Shown piece by piece: positions 1-9,329 of a stretch of 64,000 bases of DNA. Under the pieces are notes generated by a model, which searched no databases, was not told the DNA's origin, and saw only the letters and a program-made list of their open reading frames with translations. The position numbers and the translations under genes were made by a program. Each line of letters begins with the position of its first letter. The stretch's first letter is position 1. Source of the DNA: Halorhabdus sp. BNX81 (GTDB taxonomy: Archaea; Halobacteriota; Halobacteria; Halobacteriales; Haloarculaceae); NCBI RefSeq assembly GCF_029229925.1, contig NZ_CP107254.1, forward strand, positions 62,001 through 126,000, written 5' to 3'.

Positions 1-2
1 AC

Positions 3-632
3 GTCGTCCTGCTGGGGTATCACGTCATCCCCGGGCAGACGGCCCCCGGCCAGGCTCGCATGCAGTTCGAAGATCGCGCTCTGGACCGTCTCGAAGAGTT
101 CGAGCAGGCACTGTCCGACGCTGGCGCAACCGTCGACCACCGACTGGTGTTTACCCACGACGCCCAGCAGACGATCGACCGCCAGATCGCCGAGAACGAC
201 TGTCTGGCCGCGCTCGTGCCCCGCGCCCTTGCGGACCTCGAAGACATCCTCGTGGCCGTCCGGGGCACCGTCGGCATCGACCGACTGGCTCAGGTAGTCG
301 CCGGCCTCTTCGCCGACCGGGACATCGACGTCACGCTCTATCACGTGACGGGCGAGGACGAAACCGACGAAGACGTCGACGTCCTGCTCGACGGACTCAC
401 CGACCGCCTGGCCGACGAGGACGTCGATCCCGCCCGGATCAAGACGCGGGTCGACCGGGACGTGAAACCGGTCGATGCCATCGCCGAACTCGCCGAGGAC
501 TACGACTGCGTGATCATGGGCGAGTCCGACCCGACGCTGTCGACGTTCGTTTTCGGGATGCCCGCCGACCAGGTCGCCGATCGGTTCCTCGGCCCTGTCC
601 TGGTCGTCCAGCGGGAATCGAGCGAGGCGTAA
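3..632 (+). CDS. Tandem universal stress protein (UspA family), 5' end outside window
   Basis: The reading frame is open from the first bases of the window, so the start lies upstream; about 209 residues are visible. Two Usp-like halves can be read: the tail of a first domain, and a second beginning near the DILVAVRG strand and ending in a conserved Usp-type segment (CVIMGESDP, then FGMPADQVADR and GPVLVVQ). UspA proteins are small nucleotide-binding stress proteins, and tandem forms are common in haloarchaea. The glycine-rich ATP loop is only partly conserved here, so nucleotide binding is uncertain. The family call is firm; the role is unknown. Confidence 0.8.
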   Translation, partial: VVLLGYHVIPGQTAPGQARMQFEDRALDRLEEFEQALSDAGATVDHRLVFTHDAQQTIDRQIAENDCLAALVPRALADLEDILVAVRGTVGIDRLAQVVAGLFADRDIDVTLYHVTGEDETDEDVDVLLDGLTDRLADEDVDPARIKTRVDRDVKPVDAIAELAEDYDCVIMGESDPTLSTFVFGMPADQVADRFLGPVLVVQRESSEA

Positions 633-763
633 TTGTCGCGCTCTCTTCGGTGTGACTGAATTCGATTCTTCATTTCCGCTGTTTCCAGAACGGGGACTGA
701 AACTGCCTTCTCTTCGAGCTCGTCTTGGACGCCTCATCCGCGTTCGATATATCGATATGCAAT

Positions 764-1184
764 TTATCCCGCTCGCCCGGACAGCGTGACCATCAGCGGC
801 CCAACCAGCAGCGTCAGCGGGACGACCATCCCACCTGGCCGGCCAGAACGTTGTACTGGGCGATGGTTTCGCTCGGCGGCGTCCCTTCGAGGAACCCGAC
901 GAGAAACTCGAAGCCGACGGTCAGGACAGTCCAGCCCGTGCCGACGGCCAGCAACTCTGCTTGCGTATAGTCGGGGTGGTTCCGAAGTAGGCGGCCGCCA
1001 CGACGATGATCGCGACCACCAGCATCGCGGTCAAAAGGACGTGGCCGGGGTACTCGCCGACCCGGTCGATGAGGGCCGTCTCGTGGAACACGCCGTTGGC
1101 GACGGCGACCGCTGCCATCACGACCCACAGGGCCAGCGGATAGACGAAGAACGAGGCCCGGATCGATTCAGTGCTCAGTGCCAT
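764..1184 (-). pseudogene. Frameshifted small membrane protein
   Basis: Three minus-strand frames must be joined to give one plausible protein of about 140 residues. The first runs from ATG at 1184 (MALSTESIRASFFVYPLALW) through two hydrophobic segments to about position 980. The second carries DYTQAELLAVGTGWTV and GFEFLVGFLEGTPPSET to about 830. The third encodes a last hydrophobic stretch (VVPLTLLVGPLMVTLSG) with its stop at 764-766. Each frame looks like good haloarchaeal membrane-protein coding sequence, but no single frame is open throughout, so at least two indels are present. The intact parent would be a 3-4 TM protein of unknown function. Sequencing error is the alternative to real decay. 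Confidence 0.65.
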
Positions 1185-1436
1185 GTCCGCTATTCGGCTG
1201 GCGAGACGATAGCCGTTCGCGCGCGACTCTGGAAGCCTTCACGTCTCGCGTATCGTGCTATCGAGGTGGATTCTCGGAGTGACACTGCCCGAGATGACAC
1301 GCCCACCACACGCGATAAACCAAATAATGCTATACTGAAGTTGGTCCGTGTATTTGCGAATGCCGGGTATTTGCTGAATGGGATTCCACTTTCTGTGTGT
1401 CTCAGCTGCCTCACTCAACGATATCGTCGATCAAAA

Positions 1437-1697
1437 TCATTGGAGAACTGCCTGACGCGAATTCAATGAGAAATACCGCAGAAACCAGCGGGCATCTCCA
1501 CCTGCGTAGCTTGCTATCATGTGAGTCTATTAATCAGTGCATTCGGTGATAGTCCCCATCGGACGCGATCTTCTAGGATTGTAACTAGCTCTTCAGCGTC
1601 GTATCCACGGAAGTGGATATGGGCGGAATCTGTTAGCCGACCGTTCAAGCGGTTATCTACGCCTGCGAACCGAAAAATAAATATTAGCCGGGTAAGG
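1437..1697 (-). pseudogene. Relic of an Orc1/Cdc6-family replication initiator
   Basis: No intact gene occupies 1185-1832. Within it, a minus-strand stretch ending at a stop at 1517-1519 reads AGVDNRLNGRLTDSAHIHF followed by YDAEELVTILEDRV. This is the pattern of the AAA+ sensor-2 region of archaeal Orc1/Cdc6 proteins (DPR or DSA, then IxFxxYxAxELxxILxxRx). In a shifted frame just beyond the stop it continues IASYAGGDARW, matching the GDAR(x)A motif that normally follows. Walker motifs and the winged helix are absent, so this is a remnant, probably of a plasmid or integrated element. The flanks on either side contain nothing I can assign. Confidence 0.55.
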
Positions 1698-1832
1698 ATG
1701 ATCCGTACGATAACAGTGGAACCCTAACTAGCAGACCTTCGGCATTTTCTTGTTGGCATTCTCTCGCCTAATCTACCTATCCACGAATAGATTTGCTGGA
1801 ACGTGTAAATATCTGAAAGCTTGTTTCTGATT

Positions 1833-4800
1833 TTAGCTATCGAGATCCATTGCAGAGTCGAGATCAGCGAATACTCGGTTGAAGGACTGTAATTGATCTT
1901 CCTCCACGGCACTTCGATTCAGCCTTGAAGCGATTCGCTCTGCAATCTGTCGTTTACGAAGCTCAATCTCTCCACGTGAATTCTCCAAATCCTCGGAGAG
2001 GGCTGAACTCTCAAGGTACTCTACTAGAACTTTATCAAGCCGAGTACCGTCATATTCGATTCCACCGACCTCCCATCTGAGTCCGTCGATGCCTTTGACC
2101 TGAGCAGGTTCAAAATCGTTGTCAAGCTCGGATGTGAACTCTTTGTATTCAGCATTGAATTCGGAGACATACAGCTCAGGGTCGAACATGTCTTCAGTTA
2201 CAACCTCTTCGCTATTCGAACTGTTTTGTAGCATAACAACCCGGTCTGAGTCAATATCCGGATTATGTTTCTCAATTCGTTCTAAGGTATCACGGCCCTC
2301 CTCATCACTATCCAACATTATCGCAAAATCGATTCCCTCGCTAGCAAGCCAGCTTGCTTGCCCAATGACATTGGGCGCTCCACGAACCGGCATAACGGAC
2401 AGTTTCTTCCATCCAAACAAATCTCTGTCTAGCTCCTGGCTGAAATAATTGGCAACGGCTGCCACGATATAATACTCTGTAGGCCCCTCTACCAGTAATT
2501 GACGACGAGAGATGAACGGCGACGAACCGAGGTCCACCCAATGCGTTCCGCAGTGGTTCGAGTGTATGATTGTCGGACTGAAAGATATCTTCCCGTATTT
2601 TTGTACCTCCTCGTGGGGTGTCTTCTACTGCGCGGATGCGTGAAGGATACCGCTTGTCAATCAAGTAAGGTGAATGAGAGGAGAACACCACCTGTTCATC
2701 TTTCCCAATATCGTTGACTGATTCCAACCAGTCCCGTTTCCCTTCGGGATGCAGATAGACTGCCGGGTCATCTAAAAGCAGAACCTTGCTCTCAAGGCTC
2801 GAACTGTTTGATTCGGCAAGCAAGTTAATGTAGAAAGACAGAAACCATTGGAATCCTGCACTCCGTTGCGAGGGATAGGTTAAGGAGCGTTCATCAGTTG
2901 CAGAGTCTGGATTAAGTTGATCTTGAATTAGAAGGTTTATTTTCTCTTCAGAGGAGTCCCAATCTAGTTTAAAATTCAGGCTTTTCTGAGACCACGCTTC
3001 ATTGATTTGGTCTTCAATTCTGTTTTCTGCCTGCTCGATCGCGTTGTACCGGGTCAAAGACGAATCTTCAAAAGTGTCTATAGAAATCCTACCAAGATCT
3101 AATAGGTTATTGAATGTAGGTCGTTCTCCATTTTCGAGTTGTTTGATTGTGGCACTATCGGAAATACGGCTATAACTATCGTAATAAAGTATGTTGGGCG
3201 TAGGTAATTCTACTTGGTTTACATTAATATCGGCGTCAATTTCTGCTTCGTAACTATTGTCATAATATTTAGTTCTTGTAATAGTCAGAGGCATTTCTGT
3301 GCTTTTTGCCTGGTCTGGATAAAATTCGTCCACTAGAGACTCTTCTAATTCAAAACGGAGAGAGATGATCGGCGTCTTCTCTTCAGTATCCGCTATCGTT
3401 ACGGCTGTTGATAAATCTCGCTCTATATAGTCATATTCTGTCGAGAAGGAACGAATAGCTTCCAAAGTGGAGGTCTTCCCACTTTCGTTCTTCCCAATTA
3501 GAGTAGTAACATTTTCTAACTCAATATAGCCAGTATCCCGGATATTTCTGAAGTTCTGTATTCGGATCTCTGAAATACGAACCGCTGGTCCGCGACTTTT
3601 TGACTTCGTATTCTCGTCGTCTAACACTTGATTCTGTTCAGATTTTTTAGAATCTTCGTTTTCGAACGAGTTTGTGTCTGTATCTCCACCTTGTTCTGCG
3701 TCTGTATCTCCATTCTGTTGTGAATCAGATTGGCGATTTTCTTTGGATGGTTGGTCATTGGCAACTAGACTCCGAAGTGATTGGAGTTCCTTTGGTTCGG
3801 CCTCTATTCGGGTTGAATTACTCCCCCTCCCGATGATATATTCGCCATACCCTGCGGCCTCAACGGTTTTGAGTAGGGTGTTTATTGCCTGTCGAACAGT
3901 ATCCTTCGCATTTCCAGTAAAGCCAAATGTTGTGCGTAATTCTTTTTCTATCTTTGGAGATTCGAGCGAATCTGAGCCATTCTCTAGATCTTTCAAAGAT
4001 GCTTGCAGAAGATGTCTATAACTAGGATATTGATTAATAGCTTCCTGAAACCAGTCTTGTCTTTCTACATCGTCGGAACAAAATGATAGTTCATATCCCC
4101 TATCAGTCAGCTGGTATCCATCCTCCTCTTCAATAAACCCAAGAGCCACCCCGTACTGCGTTAGTCCCTGAACCTTCCGTTTAGAGAACTCACTTTCTTC
4201 AACTAACTCCTCGGTGGTATGGGTACCTCCTGTAGAAAGAATCTCCGCTATGTTGAGAAGATCTTCAGGTGAACCACGGGTTGGAGGGAAATCAATATCG
4301 GGCATATCTTCCGGAGAAGAATCGGCGGGTAAGGCTTGTTGAACAGATTCGGAATCATTAGACTCAACCCCTTCCTCCGCCTTTATAGCATCAGATTTTC
4401 TGGTATTGATCGAAGAGTCTCTAACTAAACCCTCATCAGAAATCTCTATGAACCCAAAGAATTTGAATATATCAATTGCTGTGCTAATACTCGAAATATT
4501 TTCTTTATCAATATCCAGCTGACCTGCAATTTTCTTCGAGAGCTCCTCTTTGGTGAACTCTCCCGACCTCACCAAGAACAATAATTCAGAAAATACGTCG
4601 TAGTCAGCCAAGGAGTTCTGTATCTCTTCCTGAGCAGCCGCCTTCGACTCTCCTATCTTCCTAAAAAAGTCAATTACATGGCTAGAGGGTACGTAGACTC
4701 CTGCTTTTTCAGCCTCGATTAGTCCAATGTCGCTAAAGAATTTTAAGCAGCTGGAAGTAGTTGCATCACTTTGATTGATTGCTGCTTTTTTATAATGAAC

Positions 4801-4899
4801 GGGTTCTTCTTCCTTCGTATATCTCGTTGCCAAATCTTCTAGTGCAGTGAAATATGCCTCACCACTAAATCTATCCAGGGGTAGCGGGACTTCACTCAT
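1833..4899 (-). pseudogene. OLD-family ATPase/TOPRIM nuclease with N-terminal winged-helix repeats, frameshifted
   Basis: A roughly 1,020-residue protein is split by a +1 shift near 2537-2545, in a GGG run. Residues 1-430 contain several winged-helix-like segments (around SCLKFFSDIGLIE, STAIDIFKFFGFIE and VQGLTQYGVALGFIE) and an acidic linker. The ATPase starts near residue 450 (IRIQNFRNIRDTG), with Walker A GKNESGKTS at about 469, Walker B LLLDDPAVYLHPEG and a SSHSPYLID switch. The TOPRIM half follows in the other frame with LLVEGPTEYY and AIMLDSDEEG. OLD proteins are DNA nucleases, many acting in phage defence. The start was chosen at ATG 4899; ATG 4908 is possible. The gene is clearly AT-rich compared with its neighbours, indicating transfer. 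If no shift tolerance exists it is inactive. Confidence 0.75.
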
Positions 4900-4940
4900 G
4901 GTACTCATTTGGTAACAACCGGGATACAAAAGTATTGTCA

Positions 4941-5175
4941 GGGGCCCCCAGGTAGTGTTCAGATAGGGATCTAACCAAAGTGAAACTGCCCTGAAAGCCC
5001 TCGCCAGTTTCGGTCCCGCGGCTCGCTGCGCGCTTCGAGCCTTTCAGGCTCTGTAGTGCTTGCTTCGTCGGGGTTCCCGAAACTGGCTTGCCCTTTCATT
5101 CCGCCAGGATCCGGCTGGAAAGCCAGCAGAAACAAACTCTTTGCTCAGTGCTTTTCTGAACACCGCTGGGGCCCC
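4941..5175. mobile_element. MITE-like palindromic element with imperfect terminal inverted repeats
   Basis: The ends match as inverted repeats: 4941-4963 reads inward GGGGCCCCCAGGTAGTGTTC then AGA, and 5155-5175 reads inward GGGGCCCCAGCGGTGTTC then AGA. Inside lies a large stem (4992-5012 pairing with 5079-5098, sharing GCCAGTTTCG) and smaller hairpins at 5037-5051 (GAGCC/GGCTC) and 5114-5127. There is no coding sequence. The architecture is that of a miniature inverted-repeat transposable element. No clear target-site duplication was found, so its insertion history is unproven. It abuts the promoter side of the OLD-like gene. The rest of the gap to 5315 is featureless. Confidence 0.6.
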
Positions 5176-5315
5176 ATGAGAAAGAACATCATTCATCGCT
5201 GGCAGCAGAATTGCACCCTTTGGTTCCTGTAAGTCCGGATTAAACTACAAATGACAATCCAGTTTAGCGATTTTGTCATTCGCAACTATACGGGTCCGGT
5301 GGCGGGTACTACACG

Positions 5316-7967
5316 TCACCGGGACGTATCGAAATCAAATCGTGCACCGCCATCGCTCGACTCACCGACGGAGACGGTCCAGCCGTGTGCCTTCGCGATG
5401 TCCTCGACGATCGAGAGGCCAAAGCCCGTTCCGCCCTCGTTGGTAGTCACGCCGTGGTCGAACACTGTCTCTCGATCCTCGGGCGGAATCCCTTCGCCAT
5501 CGTCCGCGACGTAGAACCCACCGTCCGCTCGCTTGCCGACCGTGATCGTGACGTCCTTGCCGCCGTGTTCGACCGCATTTCGGAAGAGGTTCTCGAACAG
5601 TTGACTCAACCGCCCGGCGTCACCGGCGACGACTGGCACGCCCTCGGCGACCTCCATCGTCGCCTCGCTCGTGTCGACGTAGCCCCACGCTTCCCGTGCA
5701 ACTGCGCCGAGGTCGATCTGTTCTCTGTCCTCGATCGTCGTCTCCCCACGGGCGAGCGTCAGGAGGTCTTCGATGAGACGTTCGATCCGGTCGTGAGCGG
5801 TTTCGACCTTCTCGAAGTGGTCCGGGTCGCCCGTCTCGGCAGCCACTTCGAGAAAGCCCATCGCGACGGTGAGCGGGTTCCGCAGGTCGTGGGCCACGAC
5901 GCTCGCGAACTGATCGAGACGTTCGTTCTGTCGCTTTAGCTCAGCTTCCCGGCTGGCCCGTGCCAGCGCTGCCTCGACAGTCGCGCCGAGGATTCTGAAC
6001 AGGTCGACGTCCGTCTCGGAGAACTCTCGGGTCGTTGGCGAGCCAGTCGAGATGAGGCCATAGTCGCCCAGCGGCACCTGGATCTCGCTTCTGATCCTCG
6101 TGTCCTCGTTATACCGCTCGTCAACCTCTCTGACGTCGTCGAACACCTGGAGTTCGCCGGTGTCGAAGGCCTTCCAGGCGAGACTGTTACCCGGATCGAA
6201 TCGCGGTGACTCGCCGACGAGCTCGCGCGCCTCGGCTGTCTCAGTGATCGGGATGAGGGCGTGTTCCCGCTCGTCGTACTCCCAGATCCCGGTGATCTCG
6301 AACCCGAGGATTTCGACGGCAGCGTCGACGGCGATATTGGCGATCTCTTCGGTGGACTGTGCAGCGCTGAGTTGCTGTGCGGTTCGCTGTAGCGATCGAA
6401 GGCGGTTCTCCAGGTGTTTCTGTTCGGTTATGTCTTCGAGGACGGCGAGAATGCTGGTCACCTCGCCGTTCGAGTCCTCGATCGGGGCGACCGACAGCAG
6501 GAGATCTAGTCGTCGCCCGTCTTTGGTCTCTCGTTGAATCTCCTTGCCACGGATCGGTTTCCCGTTGAGTGCTGCCCGGCGATGGGCATCGAATTGTGTC
6601 TGCTGGTCCTCAGGGATTATCGGGTTAAATTCGCCCAGAACCTCCTCGCGCGACCATCCGAACATCTCCTCTGCACCCTCGTTCCAGCGGATGACCTCAC
6701 CGTCAGCGTCGATTTCCATGATCGTCAGCGGCGTCGCCTCGATGAGTCCCTCCAGTCGCTGGTTCGCCTGTTCGAGTTTGCGCTCGCGCTGGACTTGTTC
6801 GGTGACGTTCCGTGCGATACCGACGATCCGGACGATCTCGTCGTCGACGATGACCGGTGCGAGCGATGTCTCCCAGAAGCGGGCGTCCGGGGCGACCGAC
6901 AACTCCTCGCGATAGGAGATCGGCTCGCGCTGCTCGACGCACTCGGCGTAGTTCGCCGCAAGCTCTGCACCGCGTTCCTCGCCGAAGACGTCCCGCGGTG
7001 TCCTGTCCTTGACTTCGTCCGTCGAAAGCCCAGTCTGGGTCTCGTACCCAGGACTCAGCTGTGCAAACGTGAACTCCGGATCCTGTCCTGACATGTCGAC
7101 GTCGAGGACGAAGATCGCGTCACCGGACGTATCCAGCAGCGCGTCGTACTCCTCGGCGAGTTCCTGATATTCGCGTTGCTGTTGCTTTCGGTCGGTGATC
7201 TCCTGGGAGAAGACGGTCAGGCCGTCCTCGTCCGGAAACACACGAACGTCGACCCAGTACTCGAAGGGCTCGCCGACGTATTGCTCGAAGGAGACCGACT
7301 CGCCGGTTTCCATCGCGGTCCGGTAGCGGTCTTCGAGTTCCGTGTCAACGACCGACGGGAACTCCTCCCAGAGCACGTTGCCGACGACCTCCTCCGGGTC
7401 CCGGTCGACTCGCTTGCCCATCTTCTCGTTCATGTATTCGATCCGCCAGTCGGTGTCGACGGCGTAGATCGCGTCGGTCGCCCGTTCGAGCGTCCGTCGG
7501 AACCGATCAGTCATTCGGTCGGCGGCGGCTCGCTTGCGCGCGGCGTCGACCAGCGTTTCGATCCGCCGGGCCAGCAGCTCGAAGCTCTCCTGGTTCGGTC
7601 GGATCGGAATGTAATCGGAGACGTCGGCCCGGGTTGCGCGACTCGCCACTTCTTCGCTCCCGCGACCGGTGAACAGGACGGTCGGGAGGTCGTCGTGTTC
7701 CGCCTGGATCTGTTCGAGGAGGTCGACCCCCGTTCCGTCGGGCAGCGCGTAGGAGGTCACCACGCAGTCGAATTCGGTCGTCGCAAGGTTCTCTATCGCC
7801 GTCTCCGCAGCAGTCGCCGTCTCTACATCGATCTCGCCACACCGTGACAGCTTCGTCCGGACCAGGTCCGCGAACGAACGGTCGTCGTTCACGTACAGGA
7901 CCGTTATCGGTCCGGTCTTCCCGTCGTCAAAACGAGTCATCTTGTCTTGATTAGACTGTCTCGACAT
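5316..7967 (-). CDS. Sensor histidine kinase: degenerate receiver, three PAS, GAF, HisKA, HATPase
   Basis: A soluble signalling protein of about 883 residues with no membrane segment. In order: a receiver-like domain (about 16-130), three PAS domains (about 150-525), a GAF domain (about 535-660), a HisKA helix pair with H-box VAHDLRNPL, and an HATPase domain with ENLFRNAVEHG, DDGEGIP and GTGFGLSIV. The kinase core is intact. In the receiver, the residue where the phospho-acceptor Asp is expected is Ser (CVVTSYALPDG), and the usual Lys near the end is missing, so this domain probably cannot be phosphorylated. ATG 7967 is preferred over longer forms that would overlap the upstream kinase gene; ATG 7940 is an alternative. 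It is probably co-oriented with the kinase and response-regulator genes upstream. Confidence 0.88.
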   Translation of the reverse strand: MSRQSNQDKMTRFDDGKTGPITVLYVNDDRSFADLVRTKLSRCGEIDVETATAAETAIENLATTEFDCVVTSYALPDGTGVDLLEQIQAEHDDLPTVLFTGRGSEEVASRATRADVSDYIPIRPNQESFELLARRIETLVDAARKRAAADRMTDRFRRTLERATDAIYAVDTDWRIEYMNEKMGKRVDRDPEEVVGNVLWEEFPSVVDTELEDRYRTAMETGESVSFEQYVGEPFEYWVDVRVFPDEDGLTVFSQEITDRKQQQREYQELAEEYDALLDTSGDAIFVLDVDMSGQDPEFTFAQLSPGYETQTGLSTDEVKDRTPRDVFGEERGAELAANYAECVEQREPISYREELSVAPDARFWETSLAPVIVDDEIVRIVGIARNVTEQVQRERKLEQANQRLEGLIEATPLTIMEIDADGEVIRWNEGAEEMFGWSREEVLGEFNPIIPEDQQTQFDAHRRAALNGKPIRGKEIQRETKDGRRLDLLLSVAPIEDSNGEVTSILAVLEDITEQKHLENRLRSLQRTAQQLSAAQSTEEIANIAVDAAVEILGFEITGIWEYDEREHALIPITETAEARELVGESPRFDPGNSLAWKAFDTGELQVFDDVREVDERYNEDTRIRSEIQVPLGDYGLISTGSPTTREFSETDVDLFRILGATVEAALARASREAELKRQNERLDQFASVVAHDLRNPLTVAMGFLEVAAETGDPDHFEKVETAHDRIERLIEDLLTLARGETTIEDREQIDLGAVAREAWGYVDTSEATMEVAEGVPVVAGDAGRLSQLFENLFRNAVEHGGKDVTITVGKRADGGFYVADDGEGIPPEDRETVFDHGVTTNEGGTGFGLSIVEDIAKAHGWTVSVGESSDGGARFDFDTSR

Positions 7968-8082
7968 ATGAACTGTCGGGAGCCGTTCTCGATTTTGAAA
8001 GATCGCGCCATCGACTCCTGGTGAGACGCCACAGCACAATCGCACTGTCACTCGACATCGGCCTTTCGACCGCCCACCACCG

Positions 8083-9234
8083 TCACCGAATCGAGACCGA
8101 TGGTGGTTCGGTGACCATCCCAACGCCAGTGAATTCGAAGCGCGTTCCGCCTTCGCTCGTCTCGACTGTCCCGTCCCAGCCGTGACCGGAGACGACCCGC
8201 TCGACGATCAGCAGTCCCAGGCCATGGCGCTGGCTTCCGAAGGTCCCACCGAACAGCGAGTCGGCGATCGCCGGCGGGAGGCCGGGACCGTCGTCGCTGA
8301 CGGCGAACCCCGTATCGGTCCCCTCGACGGTCACTCGGGTCCCTGGCGGGCAGTGTTCCATCACGTTCCGAAAGAGGTTCTCGAACAACTGCTGGAGTCT
8401 GGAGGCGTCGGCACGGATCGTTCGATCGCTCTCGACGGCGAGCACTGCGGTGTCCGGTTGTACGGTGTTCCAGGCCCGCTCAGCGACCGCGGCCAGCGAA
8501 ACCGGTTCGCGCTCGCCGACATCGGCCCCCTCCCTGGCCAGCGAGAGGGTGTCTGTGATGAGTTGCTCCATGCGGTCTAAGGACTCGAGGACGGTTTGAA
8601 GATGGCTCGCCTCGGGTTCGGAGACGGATTCGGAAACGAGTTCTGTATAGCCCCGGGCTCCGGTCAGGGGATTCCGCAGGTCGTGGGCGAGGACGCCCGC
8701 GAACTCCGTCAGGCGTTCGTTCTGTGCGTCTAAGGCCCGGTAGTGTTGTTCGCGCTCGATCTCGTAGCTGATCCACTGGGTGAGCAACTGGACGAACCGC
8801 TCGTCGTCCTCGGTGAATTCCCGCTCTAGCGGGTCCTCCCCCGAGTAACAGAGCGTGCCATAGACCTCGCCGTCGACGAGGACGGCAGCACCGATATAAC
8901 ACTGTAGTCCGGTCGTCTCACGGGCGAGGTCGTCGCTATAAGGCGAGTTTGCCGCGTCGGCGACGACGAGCATCTCGCGGTCGGACACGACGTGGCGACA
9001 CCACGTTTCCCCGAGTTCGTGGATCGTCCCCGCCTCGTAGGCCCCGCTTTCGATCGTCGAGTCGACGATCTCGTACTCGCCGGCACCCGTATACGACAGG
9101 ACGCCGTAGTCGACGCCCAGTCGATCCCGTCCGAGCGTGATTGCTCGCTCGATTTTCTGCTCGAGCGGGGCGGACCGATCAGTACCGACTTCGAACAGAT
9201 CGCGAAAGTAGTTCCTGGGCTCCGGAGTGTCCAT
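8083..9234 (-). CDS. GAF-domain sensor histidine kinase
   Basis: 383 residues. A GAF domain (about 20-160, with YGVLSYTGAGEYE and YIGAAVLVDGEVYGTLC) is followed by a short linker, a HisKA dimerisation helix with H-box LAHDLRNPL, and an HATPase domain (ENLFRNVMEHC, DDGPGLP, HGLGLLIVE). There are no transmembrane helices, so it senses a cytoplasmic signal. The layout is typical of haloarchaeal soluble kinases that pass phosphate to stand-alone receivers. A CheY-like receiver gene lies about 2.7 kb upstream on the same strand and is a candidate partner by proximity only. ATG at 9234. Confidence 0.9.
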   Translation of the reverse strand: MDTPEPRNYFRDLFEVGTDRSAPLEQKIERAITLGRDRLGVDYGVLSYTGAGEYEIVDSTIESGAYEAGTIHELGETWCRHVVSDREMLVVADAANSPYSDDLARETTGLQCYIGAAVLVDGEVYGTLCYSGEDPLEREFTEDDERFVQLLTQWISYEIEREQHYRALDAQNERLTEFAGVLAHDLRNPLTGARGYTELVSESVSEPEASHLQTVLESLDRMEQLITDTLSLAREGADVGEREPVSLAAVAERAWNTVQPDTAVLAVESDRTIRADASRLQQLFENLFRNVMEHCPPGTRVTVEGTDTGFAVSDDGPGLPPAIADSLFGGTFGSQRHGLGLLIVERVVSGHGWDGTVETSEGGTRFEFTGVGMVTEPPSVSIR

Positions 9235-9329
9235 GTTGATTGGTACCGTCGACCGTGGGAAAAGGTTTGCTCGTCTCGACGCGCTCGCGGTGGGGGATCA
9301 GTCAGTCGGCCGACCGCTGATAGCTCCGA

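Noticed and set aside
1190-1414. 74-codon minus-strand frame next to the Orc1/Cdc6 relic
   Set aside because: No recognisable domain, no promoter or start context; treated as decayed sequence.
786-1469. 227-codon plus-strand frame in the first intergenic region
   Set aside because: It is the shadow of the broken membrane-protein gene on the other strand, and its translation has no family character.
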